Positions 23,440-34,944 are shown, counted from the first letter of the stretch. The stretch: DNA of 64,000 bases from Prosapia bicincta (GCA_036971475.1 JBAIZL010000010.1:5360131-5424130); one strand, 5' to 3'. The notes: a model not told the origin generated them from the sequence alone. Numbers and translations: made by a program.

Positions 23440-26065
23440 AAGTGCATGATACGAAAACTAAGAGAAGAAAACGATAAAGATCTACGGATAAATAGAAATA
23501 AAGCAAAATACAATGAGTTGGAAACCCCATGGAGTCTAATTTTAACCGCATGGAGGGACGAAGAAAACAAAAACTGTGATAAATACTTAGAAGTGGAATA
23601 ACCAAAGGATGGCAGAGAAAAAAAATTAAACATGAGGCAAACCGGGGACGAGAAGGAGTAAACACACTAAACGGAATATGGTGGAAAAAAGAATTATCAA
23701 AAGATTGGAGAGTAAGAATATAACGCCATAGGAAAGAGTATCTTGACATATGGGGCAGAAATGTGGGCAATGTCTCAAGCAGAGCAAGAGCAGGATTGAC
23801 GCTCTTAGGAGATCCCGTAAAATCTGTAGACGAGAACAAAGGACAAATGAAAGCGTTAGAGACATGCTAGAGAAGGAGACACTCATGTAGAAGACAGGGG
23901 ATGTGGTACGGAAACGTGGGCAATGTCTCAAGCAGAGCAAGAGCAGGATTGACGCTCTTAGGAGATCCCGTAAAATCTGTAGACGAGAATAAAGGACAAA
24001 TGAAAGCGTTAGAGACATGCTAGAGAAGGAGACACTCATGTAAAAGACAGGGGATGTGGTACGGAAACGTGGGCAATGTCTCAAGCAGAGCGAGAGCGGG
24101 ATTGACGCTCTTAGGAGATCCCGTAAAATCTGTAGACGTGAACAAAGGACAAATGAAAGCGTTAGAGACATGCTAGAGAAGGAGACACTCATAAAGAAGA
24201 CAGGGGATGGGGTACGGAAACGTGGGCAATGTCTCAAGCAGAGCAAGAGCAGGATTGACGCTCTTAGGAGATCCCGTAAAATCTGTAGACGTGAACAAAG
24301 GACAAATGAAAGCGTTAGAGACATGCTAGAGAAGGAGACACTCGTGTAGAAGACAGGGGATGTGGTACGGAAACGTGGGCAATGTCTCAAGCAGAGCAAG
24401 AGCAGGATTGACGCTCTTAGGAGATCCCGTAAAATCTGTAGACGTGAACAAAGGACAAATGAAAGCGTTAGAGACATGCTAGAGAAGGAGACACTCATAA
24501 AGAAGACAGGGGATGTGGTACGGAAACGTGGGCAATGTCTCAAGTAGAGCAAGAGCGGGATTGACACTCTTAGGAGATCCCGTAAAATCTGTAGACGTGA
24601 ACAAAGGACAAATGAAAGCGTTAGAGACATGCTAGAGAAGGAGACACTCATAAAGAAGACAGGGGATGTGGTACGGAAACGTGGGCAATGTCTCAAGCAG
24701 AGCGAGAGCGGGATTGACACTCTTAGGAGATCCCGTAAAATCTGTAGACGTGAACAAAGGACAAATGAAAGCGTTAGAGACATGCTAGAGAAGCAGACAC
24801 TCATAAAGAAGACAGGGGATGTGGTACGGAAACGTGGGCAATGTCTCAGGCAGAGCGAGAGCGGGATTGACACTCTTAGGAGATCCCGTAAAATCTGTAG
24901 ACGTGAACAAAGGACAAATGAAAGCGTTAGAGACATGCTAGAGAAGGAGACACTCATAAAGAAGACAGGGGATGTGGTACGGAAACGTGGGCAATGTCTC
25001 AAGCAGAGCGAGAGCGGGATTGACACTCTTAGGAGATACCGTAAAATCTGTAGACGTGAACAAAGGACAAATGAAAGCGTTAGAGACATGCTAGAGAAGG
25101 AGACACTCATAAAGAAGACAGGGGATGTGGTACGGAAACGTGGGCAATGTCTCAAGCAGAGCGAGAGCGGGATTGACACTCTTAGGTGATCCCGTAAAAT
25201 CTGTAGACGTGAACAAAGGACAAATGAAAGCGTTAGAGACATGCTAGAGAAGGAGACACTCATAAAGAAGACAGGGGATGTGGTACGGAAACGTGGGCAA
25301 TGTCTCAAGCAGAGCAAGAGCAGGATTGACGCTCTTAGGAGATCCCGTAAAATCTGTAGACGTGAACAAAGGACAAATGAAAGCGTTAGAGACATGCTAG
25401 AGAAGGAGACACTCATGTAGAAGACAGGGGATAAGGTACGGAAACGTGGGCAATGTCTCAAGCAGAGCAAGAGCAGGATTGACGCTCTTAGGAGATCCCG
25501 TAAAATCTGTAGACGTGAACAAAGGACAAATGAAAGCGTTAGAGACATGCTAGAGAAGGAGACACTCATGTAGAAGACAGGGGATAAGGTACGGAAACGT
25601 GGGCAATGTCTCAAGCAGAGCAAGAGCAGGATTGACGCTCTTAGGAGATCCCGTAAAATCTCTAGACGAGAACAAAGGACAAATGAAAGCGTTAGAGACA
25701 TGCTAGAGAAGGAGACACTCATGTAGAAGACAGGGGATGTGGTACGGAAACGTGGGCAATGTCTCAAGCAGAGCAAGAGCAGGATTGACGCTCTTAGGAG
25801 ATCCCGTAAAATCTCTAGACGAGAACAAAGGACAAATGAAAGCGTTAGAGACATGCTAGAGAAGGAGACACTCATGTAGAAGACAGGGGATTGACTCCTC
25901 GAAGAGAGGATTTACGAGAGTTCTTATTTAATGGACGCCACCGAAAAGAAGGAGAAAGGGAAGACACAGACTAAAGTGGGGAGATACCATTAATAAATCC
26001 ATAAGCGAAAGGATCTTATCAGTTGAACACAAACTTCAGGAAAGCAAAGCTTAGCAAAGTCTAGA
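23440..26065 (+). pseudogene. Non-LTR retrotransposon reverse-transcriptase C-terminus, broken
   Basis: Before the satellite, translation with frame changes gives KYLEVE (near 23587), VNTLNGIWWKKELSKDWRVR (about 23657-23717) and NAIGKSILTYGAEMWAMSQA (23722-23781). This is the segment after the RT fingers of LINE-like elements, whose hallmark is LTYGAE.W. After the satellite comes WTPPKRRRKGRHRLKWGDTI (25932-25991), the arginine-rich C-terminal motif of the same proteins, running to a stop at 26050-26052. Stops and frameshifts make it a pseudogene, and the catalytic RT core is not in the window. A 14-unit tandem array lies between the two conserved parts. Confidence 0.75.
23763..25890. repeat. 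153-bp satellite grown inside the LINE fragment, 14 units
   Basis: Units start exactly every 153 bp from 23763 to 25752, each opening GTGGGCAATGTCTCAAG; the last is partial and runs into unique LINE sequence. On plus, one frame of the unit reads RIDALRRSRKICRREQRTNE and SVRDMLEKETL, which matches the LINE region between LTYGAE.W and the PPKRRR motif, so the satellite is an expansion of LINE coding sequence. The unit is 51 codons. Units differ mainly at ATGTAGAAG versus ATAAAGAAG (opening or closing the plus frame) and GACGCTC versus GACACTC; similar variants cluster in neighbouring units. The 749-codon minus frame (23626-25875) is a by-product. Confidence 0.92.
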
Positions 26066-26098
26066 AATCGGGCAGTGATGGCAGATGCTCTAAAACAG

Positions 26099-26100
<2 letters not shown>

Positions 26101-26179
<79 letters not shown>

Positions 26180-26180
26180 T
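26101..26180. repeat. (TA)n microsatellite with (CA)n end
   Basis: About 70 bp of (TA)n followed by CACACACAC, directly downstream of the LINE fragment. Confidence 0.95.
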
Positions 26181-27300
26181 TATATAACCTCTTCCTAGGA
26201 AAGAAACCTTTTTATTTTTACCCTTCACTTCCCATCAAGGATTTCCGTTTAAAATTATGAAAATTGAGAACAATTTATATAAATTCTCGGTTTGTTATGC
26301 TTAGCCTATTTAGGGCTTTATCATTCACAATAAAAGATAAATATGATTCCCTTGAATATTAATTTTCAAAAGTAATTACTCTAGACCTAACACTTCAAGG
26401 ATCACTGTAGGTCTAGGGGAATGGGCAACCACTAGAAGGATTTACACAAACAAGCGCTGCCGATCATTCGACCTTTGAAACCTGAACAAAGCGGATCCGG
26501 CCAGTAAACCTTTACATCGCATCGGTCCGATACAGCTGTTTGTCTAGAGCGCCTTCGTCTACTATATTAGTTAAATACTCAAGGAAAACTAGAGGCAAGG
26601 CTTTGTTTTACCTTAGAACTTGGCTACATCACAAACCAAATCATTTCTGTTTTCTTTTGTACAATTTTTTTTCTTGGGAACTGTAACTCGTTCTGTTTTC
26701 CTCAGAAAACTAGCACTATACCAGACTCGTGGATCCAGATTTTTTCCTCCTTTAATTCAAATACCTACGGATCATTGGTTTTTTCTTCACGAAGCAGTTC
26801 TTTTTCAAAAGGATCGTTGAGGACTGTGTTTCCTCAAAGACTTAAGGACACGTTGATGAGTGCAGCTTTTCTGCCTATTCCCAAGTCTGACCAAGTGTGG
26901 ATAAAGTACTTATTACACTATCTGGACTGAGCCAATCAAACAGATATTCTGGCGGTATGGAAAGCTGGTCTCTCGGAAGGTTTTATCTCACGTCGGTAAC
27001 TCTTCAAAAGTTTAAACCGGCGTCTACTGGTCTCATCCCTCTCAGTAGCTTGAGCTCTGACGTAAAGCATAGTACGCCCTACATAGCCTGGCGTGTAGAA
27101 GAATCATAGTCCATCTTACTCTCACTACACTTTCCCTATATTCCCCTATGTCCCCCTAAGCTGAAAATCGCTTCCTCAGTACTGTTTACTAGCTGGACTG
27201 GAATTACTGCGTTTGAATCCTTACTGTATTTTGTCTTCTGGTGGTGGGGGGAACGTAATGCGTAAGCTTAAAGGAACCCTGTTTTTATTAAGTCGGAAAA
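26181..27300. other. Intergenic stretch, no gene recognised
   Basis: Locally GC-richer near 26430-26560 and 26940-27130. Frames at 26620-26820 and 26897-27109 are short, share no motif I know and have no splice context. Possibly degraded repeat sequence. Confidence 0.3.
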
Positions 27301-27307
27301 CCACTCG

Positions 27308-27965
27308 TAACTATAACTAGTAGCTAAGTAACTAAGCTAAGTAATAACTATAACTAGTAGCTAAGTAACTAAGCTAAGTAATAACTATAACTAGTAGCTA
27401 AGTAACCATGCTAAGTAATAACTATAACTAGTAGCTAAGTAACCAAGCTAAGTAATAACTATAACTAGTAGCTAAGTAACTAAGCTAAGTAATAACTATA
27501 ACTAGTAGCTAAGTAACTAAGCTAAGTAATAACTATAACTAGAAGCTAAGTAACTAAGCTAAGTAATAACTATAACTAGTAGCTAAGTAACTAAGCTAAG
27601 TAATAACTATAACTAGTAGCTAAGTAACTAAGCTAAGTAATAACTATAACTAGTAGCTAAGTAACTAAGCTAAGTAATAACTATAACTAGTAGCTAAGTA
27701 ACTAAGCTAAGTAATAACTATAACTAGTAGCTAAGTAACTAAGCTAAGTAATAACTATAATTAGTAGCTAAGTAACCAAGCTAAGTAATAACTATAACTA
27801 GTAGCTAAGTAACTAAGCTAAGTAATAACTATAACTAGTAGCTAAGTAACTAAGCTAAGTAATAACTATAACTAGAAGCTAAGTAACTAAGCTAAGTAAT
27901 AACTATAACTAGTAGCTAAGTAACTAAGCTAAGTAATAACTATAACTAGTAGCTAAGTAACTAAT
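27308..27965. repeat. 37-bp tandem array, about 18 units
   Basis: The unit is built from CTAGTAGCTAAGTAACTAAG plus CTAAGTAATAACTATAA. Within the unit, CTAAGTAA occurs twice, so it grew from a smaller repeat. Units are nearly identical; CTAGAAG and AACCAAG variants recur at separated positions. Stop codons (TAG, TAA) fill every plus frame, so it is not coding. Confidence 0.93.
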
Positions 27966-28750
27966 AAACTTCTACTATATTATTTAATTGCTCATAAAAT
28001 GTTAGAGGCTACTGTCTACCCATCATGTGTATTTCTGTCAAGAATTATTTACACGAAATGTTTAATCAAATTCCTGGCAAGCACCATAAGGGATTCACTG
28101 TAGACATACGGTTGGCTTTCAGAAGAGATGAAAGAGGAGGGAACTGTTGAGGAAGTAATTAATTATTGAAATATTCCTATAGCAAGGATCGAGCTACAAG
28201 CCTGACAACAATTCTTGGCCACAACTGCAGTAATGGAGACTTGCCTACTCGTGTCTGGGTGACAGAGTGGAGAATGGGAATTAGAAAATATTGAAGTAAA
28301 AAATTAAATATAAAGGTTTATAATATAAGAGCGACAGTACGATAAAGAATAAATAATTACGCCCGTACACAGAACTTTAGAATAGCGCACGTCACTCTAT
28401 AACATATCTCACCAAAAGCTCATTTCATGAATTTAGTTGTTTTTATTTATCTGCTGATTTACAAATATGTCGCTGACATTTTTACTTATAATTCTGTTCA
28501 GAGAATATATACGAAATAAAAAATTAGAATCACAAACATCCAGTAAAAGGACTCAGTTTAATGAATGTGAGAGCAGCTGCAACGTCAGTCACTCAGGACA
28601 AACATTCTAACTAGGAATTTATAAAAATTGCTTAAATTATTTGGTCCGTTTTAATTAGTTTTGTATGGAGAGTTTTAATATTTTCAGAGCAAAAAATATC
28701 GTCTCCTCAATCCATCCCCTCATTCTCGCCTCTATAAACTGTACTACTCA
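27966..28750. other. Intergenic stretch, nothing recognised
   Basis: No repeat family, element end or persuasive frame is visible. Confidence 0.35.
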
Positions 28751-28753
28751 TTA

Positions 28754-28860
28754 TGACGTCATGTTTATTGCGGTGAAGACAATGCCAAGATATGATTGCG
28801 CAATCATGACGTCATGTTTGTTGTGGTGAAGACAATGCCAAGATATGATTGCGCAATCAT
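28754..28860. promoter_or_regulatory. Tandem pair of CRE-like and C/EBP-like palindromes
   Basis: TGACGTCA occurs at 28754-28761 and 28807-28814. The 16-bp perfect palindrome ATGATTGCGCAATCAT occurs at 28792-28807 and 28845-28860. The 53-bp unit carrying both is repeated twice with three differences. TGACGTCA is the CREB/ATF full site and ATTGCGCAAT a C/EBP-type full site. Regulatory activity is inference; the sites may instead belong to a repeat. Confidence 0.4.
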
Positions 28861-28935
28861 GTGCGATACATTGGTAAAGGTAATATAATCTAAGGTGTTC
28901 GATACAACGATTTGGAAAGTCAGGGCATCTGAGGA

Positions 28936-29095
28936 ATTGAATTCGCTAAAATAAATATATCTAATACAATTTGCGAATTCTCCTCACGCGCCGAATTTTT
29001 CAACAAATTCCTCACATTACGGAATCCCGCGTGAAACCGGCTTTATTGCGCATTTTCTGCAAATTTAATTGGTCCGTTCGTTAATAAACTCCCCT
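28936..29095. repeat. 160-bp conserved block, copy 2 of 3
   Basis: The more diverged member of the family at 3194-3355 and 53010-53175. It keeps TTCGCTAAAATAAATATAT, AATTCCTCACATTACGG and ATTTTCTGCAAATTTAAT in order. Flanks do not match the other copies, so it is an independent dispersed copy. Confidence 0.65.
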
Positions 29096-30956
29096 AACGT
29101 AATTTTACCGCATTTTACGGATCATTTTACAATACCTTGAAAACCTTAATTTTGTTTTTACATGGATCGTAATATTCCAAAAAAAGGAGTAACATATGTA
29201 GTCCACCTGAACTAGAGAGCAGGCCTTGACGAATTCTGTTTAGGGGTGAATTATTATATTGAGGGTTATAAAATATAAGAATGTTCTTTAAATTATAATA
29301 ATTGTAAACGCATGTGTAAAAATCATACGACAAAATTAACTTGCAGTTAAAAAATGCTTGTTTTTTAGAGACCGTAACAACTGCTTTGGCAGGACTCTGT
29401 TCTGACCTCGAGCTCTTTTGTTTGGGGGTTGTTGTACGTTCGACAAAACCGGCAATTCTCTGGACTTATTCTTTTAGATATTCTGCGACATGAACATTTC
29501 AAATCCAAATTCCTTCTTATGTGGCCTGGTTAAAGCCAACCAAGGGTTGATAAAGGTACTACCCTTAAGGAATTAATTAGACGGGTATTTTGACGATATA
29601 GAAGACCGGGCAGTTCTACTCCGGTGAATCTGAGAGGGTGTACGAAACCATAGTAGACAATGAGGGCGTACCTGCTCAGAGACAATTCTCATCCCACAGG
29701 TGGGCCTTAAAGTCTGATCCTTGAGCTCTAACATACTGGTGCCACGAGTTATTACATATATCTCCATGATCCTGATGACGCAAGTCGCCTAGATTGAGCA
29801 GCAAAGGTTTAGGCTTGGATTCGTGAGACCGTTGAGTTGGTTCGGTGTAGATGTTTCTCCGCAGTATGGTTAGTAGGGTGTAAACGCTGTCCATTGAATT
29901 GGACTCTTAAAAACGTTTAAGCCTTAACAATTTATTGCACATGTAAAAATGTATCGGACGATCAACAATATAGTCTATATTGGATGCCTAGGAATGTATT
30001 AGACAAATATTAATCCATTACACAAAATCAACAAAATATGGGTGGGTTAAATCGGCTATTAAAAGTGTTAAAACTATGAGAGACAACAATATCGATAACT
30101 TGTCTAGTTTATGCAAGAGCAAAACGTTTTTCACAAAACACGCTGTGGCTGTTTGTCATAGTGCAATAAACTTTATCTCAAAACGTTTGTCCGAATTTGA
30201 GCAATATTTCACTTTATCATACTTGTCTTTTTTTATTTAATAAACTATGAAAGTTTAGCATGCCCCCCATTATGAAACCTTGATATTTACCTAAAACCTT
30301 TTTAAAACATATTTTGGTCATATTAACAACTATACGGGACTTAAAACCGACATCTTTATCCCCTTTTAAGATATAGAATAATTTGGTAGTAAAACTCACA
30401 GGTGAAAACTAGAATATAGTTTATACATCTCTTGTTTATTTCAACCTGTCATTTTTATTACGTTTTGATGGGTAGCTTATTGACGCTTTGTACAATTGCT
30501 GTTGTAGTATTTTATACTATACGTAGTTTGAGCTCAACTGAGATTAAGCAAATACTTACCACACTCGCAAACTAGTTAAGAAGGAGTTTTTCGTTACATA
30601 AGCTTATCAATAATTTTTCAAAACTTAGAGTTAAAATGTTTTCCTAATATTTAGAACTTAGGTTCAAAGTGGTTATGAAATACGTTTAAAGTATAGCAGT
30701 GGAGTTCAAATTAGCTTCTTCCGCCCTGTACCCATGAACTGCACTTTAAAGCAATCAGGTCTAGAGATCGTGCCGATATAATTCTACCGAGACATGAAGG
30801 AGACTGTATATTCCGGCAGTTGGTGGTAAGTTTGTCAAAACTCTTCTATGAAATTAACTTTTATTTAGCTCAGGGATCTGACAGCTCTTATATCGTACAT
30901 AAATTAACCTTCTGTTATTCGTCACATGTCGTGGAGCATGTTCTGTCATAAGTTCC
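29096..30956. other. Intergenic stretch, no gene recognised
   Basis: GC content rises at 29570-29890, where the minus strand has two overlapping frames (72 and 64 codons, MDSVYTLLTILRRNIYTEPT... and MEIYVITRGTSMLELKDQTL...). They match no family I recognise and may be a transposon or gene remnant. A TGGTG|GTAAGT donor-like word is at 30821-30831 without other support. Confidence 0.3.
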
Positions 30957-31160
30957 TATATAAAGCCTTTGCTCTGAGAGCCACTCAAGATTGGATCAAC
31001 CTTTACTTGTTGTTGCGACTCGTGTATGTATGAAAACACAACTACAAACTACAACTGTTGCAGCAAAGCTGGAGGAGAAGGAAATCAGGAACTGTTGATG
31101 AGTGCTATTACATTTATTCAATACCTTGAAGATCTATCAAGTGTCAGATTTAAGAAGTAG
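30957..31160 (+). promoter_or_regulatory. Candidate TATA promoter with a 44-codon ORF
   Basis: TATATAAAG at 30957-30965 sits in a CCTATATAAAGC context typical of arthropod core promoters. An ATG at 31026 opens a 44-codon frame (MYENTTTNYNCCSKAGGEGN..., stop at 31158). The frame is hydrophilic at its start and lacks a signal peptide or known motif. No clear initiator element or second exon was found, so a real small gene is only a possibility. Confidence 0.25.
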
Positions 31161-31564
31161 ATTGTGATGGATGATTTACTACAAATCTGAAATCACCTTT
31201 TAATCAGGTTCCAGCAATAAATCCTTCCGTATTTGTAGAACCGTGGTGCGAGTCGTAGTGGTAGCACTGATGTGGTGTGGGTGTTGTTTGTAAGCGGTGT
31301 AAGTGCCATTTTCAGTGTGCATCATGGCTTGGCTTGGTGAGGATCGTGCGTTTGTTGTAGAGGGGTTTATTAGTAACGGTGGTTCTGTGGTTGCTGCTCA
31401 GAGAGCGTTTCGTATTCTAATCGAAATTGGCCGATATGATCGTGTTCCTGATGGAAAACTATTCAACTGTGGCTGTCAGACTTATGACAAACAGGCTCAG
31501 CACTAAAAACGAAAACATACTAGTCGACTTTGGAGTGCAACAACGCCGGAAGGTGTGACGCATG

Positions 31565-31618
31565 CAGCGCGTATCCAGCTACTTGCTATGGGGGGGGGCG
31601 ATCGATGCATTATATATA

Positions 31619-31674
<56 letters not shown>

Positions 31675-32240
31675 GTGTGTGTGTGTGTGTGGGTGGGTGT
31701 GTGCGCGCACGTGCGTGCGTGTATGTAAACATAAAACAGAAAAAGTTCTTTCTAGCTTGCGTTAGAAGTCGGTAACGTGATAAAGATTCGTAGCAAATTA
31801 GACTTTTTATTAAATAATTATTCCAGTTTCGATAACACTTATGGCTACAGAATATTATTAATTTCATAATAAGCTATTATTATAAAAATGGTTTATTAAT
31901 TAATATAAGTAGTTATTCTTCCTATACGAACAATTCCGAAGTCAACTGCGAATATTACTCTTGCAAAATTACGTATTGAAAATCATATGTTCGAGAATAA
32001 GCTTCACTAGCGCTATCTGTTGTTAAAACGTTTAGACGTTTACGAGGGTAAGCCGAGGGAACGCGTCACATTTTCAAATTAAAAATTAAAATTTTATTTT
32101 TTATTTACAATAAAAGACAAATTAACTTAAGTAAAAGTCTAATTTAATAGAAAGTCCTAATTTAATAATATGTTGTCGATTTTTAACCCAAAGTTCTTGA
32201 GGGTTGCCCCATCGCCCCCCCCCCCTTGGATACGCGCCTG
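31565..32240. mobile_element. hAT-type non-autonomous element, 5-bp target duplication
   Basis: The left end reads CAGCGCGTATCCAG and, after 8 bases, a G-run with GGGCGATCG. The right end is its reverse complement with small changes: CATCG, a C-run, TTGGATACGCGCCTG. GCATG flanks both sides (31560-31564 and 32241-32245). The interior is AT-rich and includes (TA)n, (GT)n and no transposase. CAGNGGCG.ATCC-like ends followed by a G-run are seen in hAT-type MITEs, and a 5-bp duplication fits the hAT5 subgroup; other superfamilies with 5-bp duplications are possible. Skipping the element and one GCATG restores an uninterrupted mariner reading frame across the junction, which supports the boundaries. 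Confidence 0.65.
31618..31725. repeat. (TA)n and (GT)n microsatellite inside the MITE
   Basis: About 55 bp of (TA)n, then ATATGTGTGTG and a (GT)n tract that degrades into GTGCGCGCACGTGCGTGCGTG. Confidence 0.9.
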
Positions 32241-32420
32241 GCATGTGAAAGCGTCCGTTCAACAAATCCCAAGGTGTTCAGCACTTTAACACTCAGCTGC
32301 CCTGAGAATTCAAAACGGCGCCTTAAAGGCAATTAACCAACAGTTTTAATCGTGAACTGGCTCCATAAACTAAAATAAAGTTGCAAGCTTTAAAACGCTT
32401 TAAACTTGTGAGTGTTGTGT

Positions 32421-34637
32421 TTAGACATTTAAAATAGTAACTGTCAGTGATAAAGAAAAATTGAAGACACTTTTTTTGGCGATTTTTTCAAAATTTGTAT
32501 TAAGGTTGAATAATTGTCATTCTTATTTTAAGCGTAATAGAACAACGAATTGTGCAGAAAGTTGGAAAGTTTTCTTTTTGTGCTCTCTTCGATGTCTGAT
32601 TTTACTTAAAAGGAAGACAATCCGAATCATAGGTGCAAGTTGTAGAGATAATAATAGATAATACCAAGTTCCCGGTTACTCTTTTCCTTTATCACTGTAT
32701 GGGTATTGGCCCTCATAAGATGAGCAATGCATTTCAGCGTCTTTTATGCAGATGTATAAGAATTAGTGACGTAGAGTTTGGATGGACGCAACTAGGAGAA
32801 CATTCTGCCCCAGATTTAGAAGAGAAAAGCAGGTTCAAGATGAAAGATATTTGGACAATGCTCAAAATATCATGGACCAGAAACGTAACACGATTACAAT
32901 CTAGCCGAAAGTGTACAGGGGGATATGGAAGCAATTTAATTTCAGCCAGATATATAAATTAATTGGTTTGTAAATAAATACTTGAAAAACCCAACACACC
33001 TAAAAAAACTTCATTAAAAGTTGAACTTTCAAACACAAGGCACTCAAGGAAAAAATAGTGTATCAGAAGATTGTTCTCTTTTATTATCACAAAAAGATTT
33101 TTAAAAATCTAGATCTCAAAACATCATTTTGAATTACGCTATATATTGGTTAAGGTGAAACATAAGACCTTATAACCCAGATGCAGGTTAAGTTGGCTTT
33201 AAGTACATAATATTGCACATGTGATCCCAATATTTCCCCTTTACCCTTTAAGAGGAGTTTTACTGTATGTAATCCAATATTATTTTATTATCATCATACA
33301 CCTGTTAGAAGTTTTTATATGCTTTATTAATGTTTTTCATTAATTGTCCATCTTTTAAAAGTAACATTTTAAAACAAAACTCTGCGCTTGCCTTAAATCT
33401 GAAGCAATAAAGTGAGGACTTATTTTTCGAGTGGGTTGCAGCCGGCCTGAACACGCTGCAGGCTATTTGTGTGCTAATCAAAGTGTTACTTCTATTGGAC
33501 CTCGTGCAAAATACTCCCTCTACGCGAAGTTGTGGGTTTTAATACGCACTCATAAAGAGCATGAATCTTTCATTAGTTTTACTATTTTAACTAATGCGGG
33601 AGAAGATCATCTTTATAAAACTAGTTTAAATTTATTTCCTTCTTGCCTTTAATTTTATAATACCATAGAATTATCTTCTAATGCAATAGTAATAAGAGGG
33701 GGAAATGACGTCGTTATTATGCTTAGGTGATTTTAACGTCACGTCAGTCGTCAGTAGCAGAACGTGCACTTGCAACTATAAGGAAGACGAAAAAAAAATC
33801 GAATTAAAATTTTCTGAATCCCAAATCTGCAAGGTTTTATGGTTAACAAAATATCTAAGGCTACGTTGGGAATATAATGGGGTATGCAGCTGAACAGAGA
33901 ACACAAAGAACTGTTTCAAAATTTGTTTACATGGAATGTAGGCATAGCAGGAAGGACATGCGTAGGATGTAACTTGTACAAGCAGAATTGGAAGGATTGA
34001 AGTAAAGATCAAGGTGTCACTAAGGAGTTCTCTGACTTGCGTGCTAGCCATAGAACTTCGAGTTACATTAGGCTATACACTCTTGGAGATGGTGTAGCTG
34101 AACGAAATCAATATTACAAAACCTTTGCCTGAGAAATTATAATCAGTAGAAACAAATTTTTTGTTTTCGTCGTGTTCATTTTAGTTAATTTTACATCCAC
34201 AGGCGTAAACTGTGGTCTTCCTCAGTATAAGAGATCGTCTGAAATAGTTTCGTATTACTCCAAAATCAGAGAAGATAAAGGCTGAGCAGTATAGGTAAGG
34301 TTGGTTGTGAAAGAGTGCGAGCGGAAATAGTGAAATGTTAGACAGATTGAAGTGAAATAAGAGAAAAATACACGATGCCAATCAGGTAAACCTTCTTGTT
34401 AGATCTTGCAATAAGTCTCAGTTCCGTTACCTGCGAGTTTAATTTCTTTTAGAGGAATACCTTGCAAAAGCCTTGTTAAAGAGTATAATGTAACTTAATT
34501 TTGTAAACATATGTCTTTTGTGACTTATTTTTCAACATTCTAACTTACCTCTTCCGGATATAGTCTACATCCACAGATTTTCTGTAATCTTCATAAACAA
34601 GTAAGTTGTCTGAATAATTACTTTACATAAATATGAA
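32421..34637. other. Intergenic stretch with one weak retrotransposon trace
   Basis: At about 32843-32910 the plus frame reads KDIWTMLKISWTRNVTRLQS. This resembles the WRRMLRI.WTEHVTNEEVL segment near the C-terminus of non-LTR reverse transcriptases; the match is short and could be chance. Nothing else is recognised. Confidence 0.25.
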
Positions 34638-34651
34638 ACAGGTAGGATCAT

Positions 34652-34944
34652 AAAGGTAAAAGTCAAAATAGTGAACTCAAAATCTTACAAAAAATTAGTT
34701 TTTAATAAACACACACACAACAAACTAGTTTCGTCGACGATGTCAACCTCCTCAGTGTTTGGCTACTACTCAATGAGGAAGTAGTAGCCAACTATTCAGT
34801 AGTACTGAGGAAGGCGACATCGTCGCCGAAACTAGTTTGTTTTGTGTGTGTTTATTAGAAACTAATTTTTTGTGAGATTTGAGTTCATTATTTTGACTTT
34901 TACCTTTGTGAATAGTTCTCACTAGCTAAGCTCTAATTAACTAA
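34652..34944. mobile_element. Foldback insertion 2 with nested hairpin
   Basis: Arms 34652-34757 and 34801-34907 are reverse complements over about 105 bp. The right arm carries CTGAGGAAG, then GGCGAC-ATC-GTCGCC, then GAAAC (34805-34832), and the left arm has the minus-strand equivalent (34728-34755). The spacer is itself a hairpin (TTGGCTACTACT 34759-34770 against AGTAGTAGCCAA 34780-34791). A 37-bp tail lies only on the right (34908-34944). Near-identical 15-bp direct repeats flank it (34638-34652 and 34945-34959, core AGGATCATA). No coding capacity. Structure follows that at 112-330 although the arm sequences differ. Confidence 0.6.

Larger units (their letters stand above)
31324..32420 (+). 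pseudogene. Mariner-like transposase N-terminus split by a hAT-type MITE
   Basis: Translation from 31324 (MAWLGEDRAFVVEGFISNGG, SVVAAQRAFR) gives the helix-turn-helix start of insect mariner-like transposases, also catalogued as a DUF4817-like domain. Frame-shifted IGRYDRVPDGK..QLWLSDLRQTGSA, then RLWSATTPEGVTH up to 31564, continue it. The same reading resumes at 32246 (VKASVQQIP, then HSAALRIQNGAL) once the intervening element is skipped. No catalytic domain follows. It is a different, shorter remnant than the pair at 3590 and 53480. Confidence 0.65.

Noticed and set aside
23626..25875. 749-codon minus-strand frame with a 51-residue repeat (SVSFSSMSLTLSFVLCSRLQ...)
   Set aside because: It is open only because the 153-bp unit is a multiple of three with no stop in that frame. 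The plus strand of the same unit matches LINE protein, so the minus frame is a shadow.
27308..27965. CRISPR-like array
   Set aside because: Units are contiguous 37-bp repeats without spacers, in a eukaryotic context; the same applies to the 33-, 40- and 153-bp arrays.
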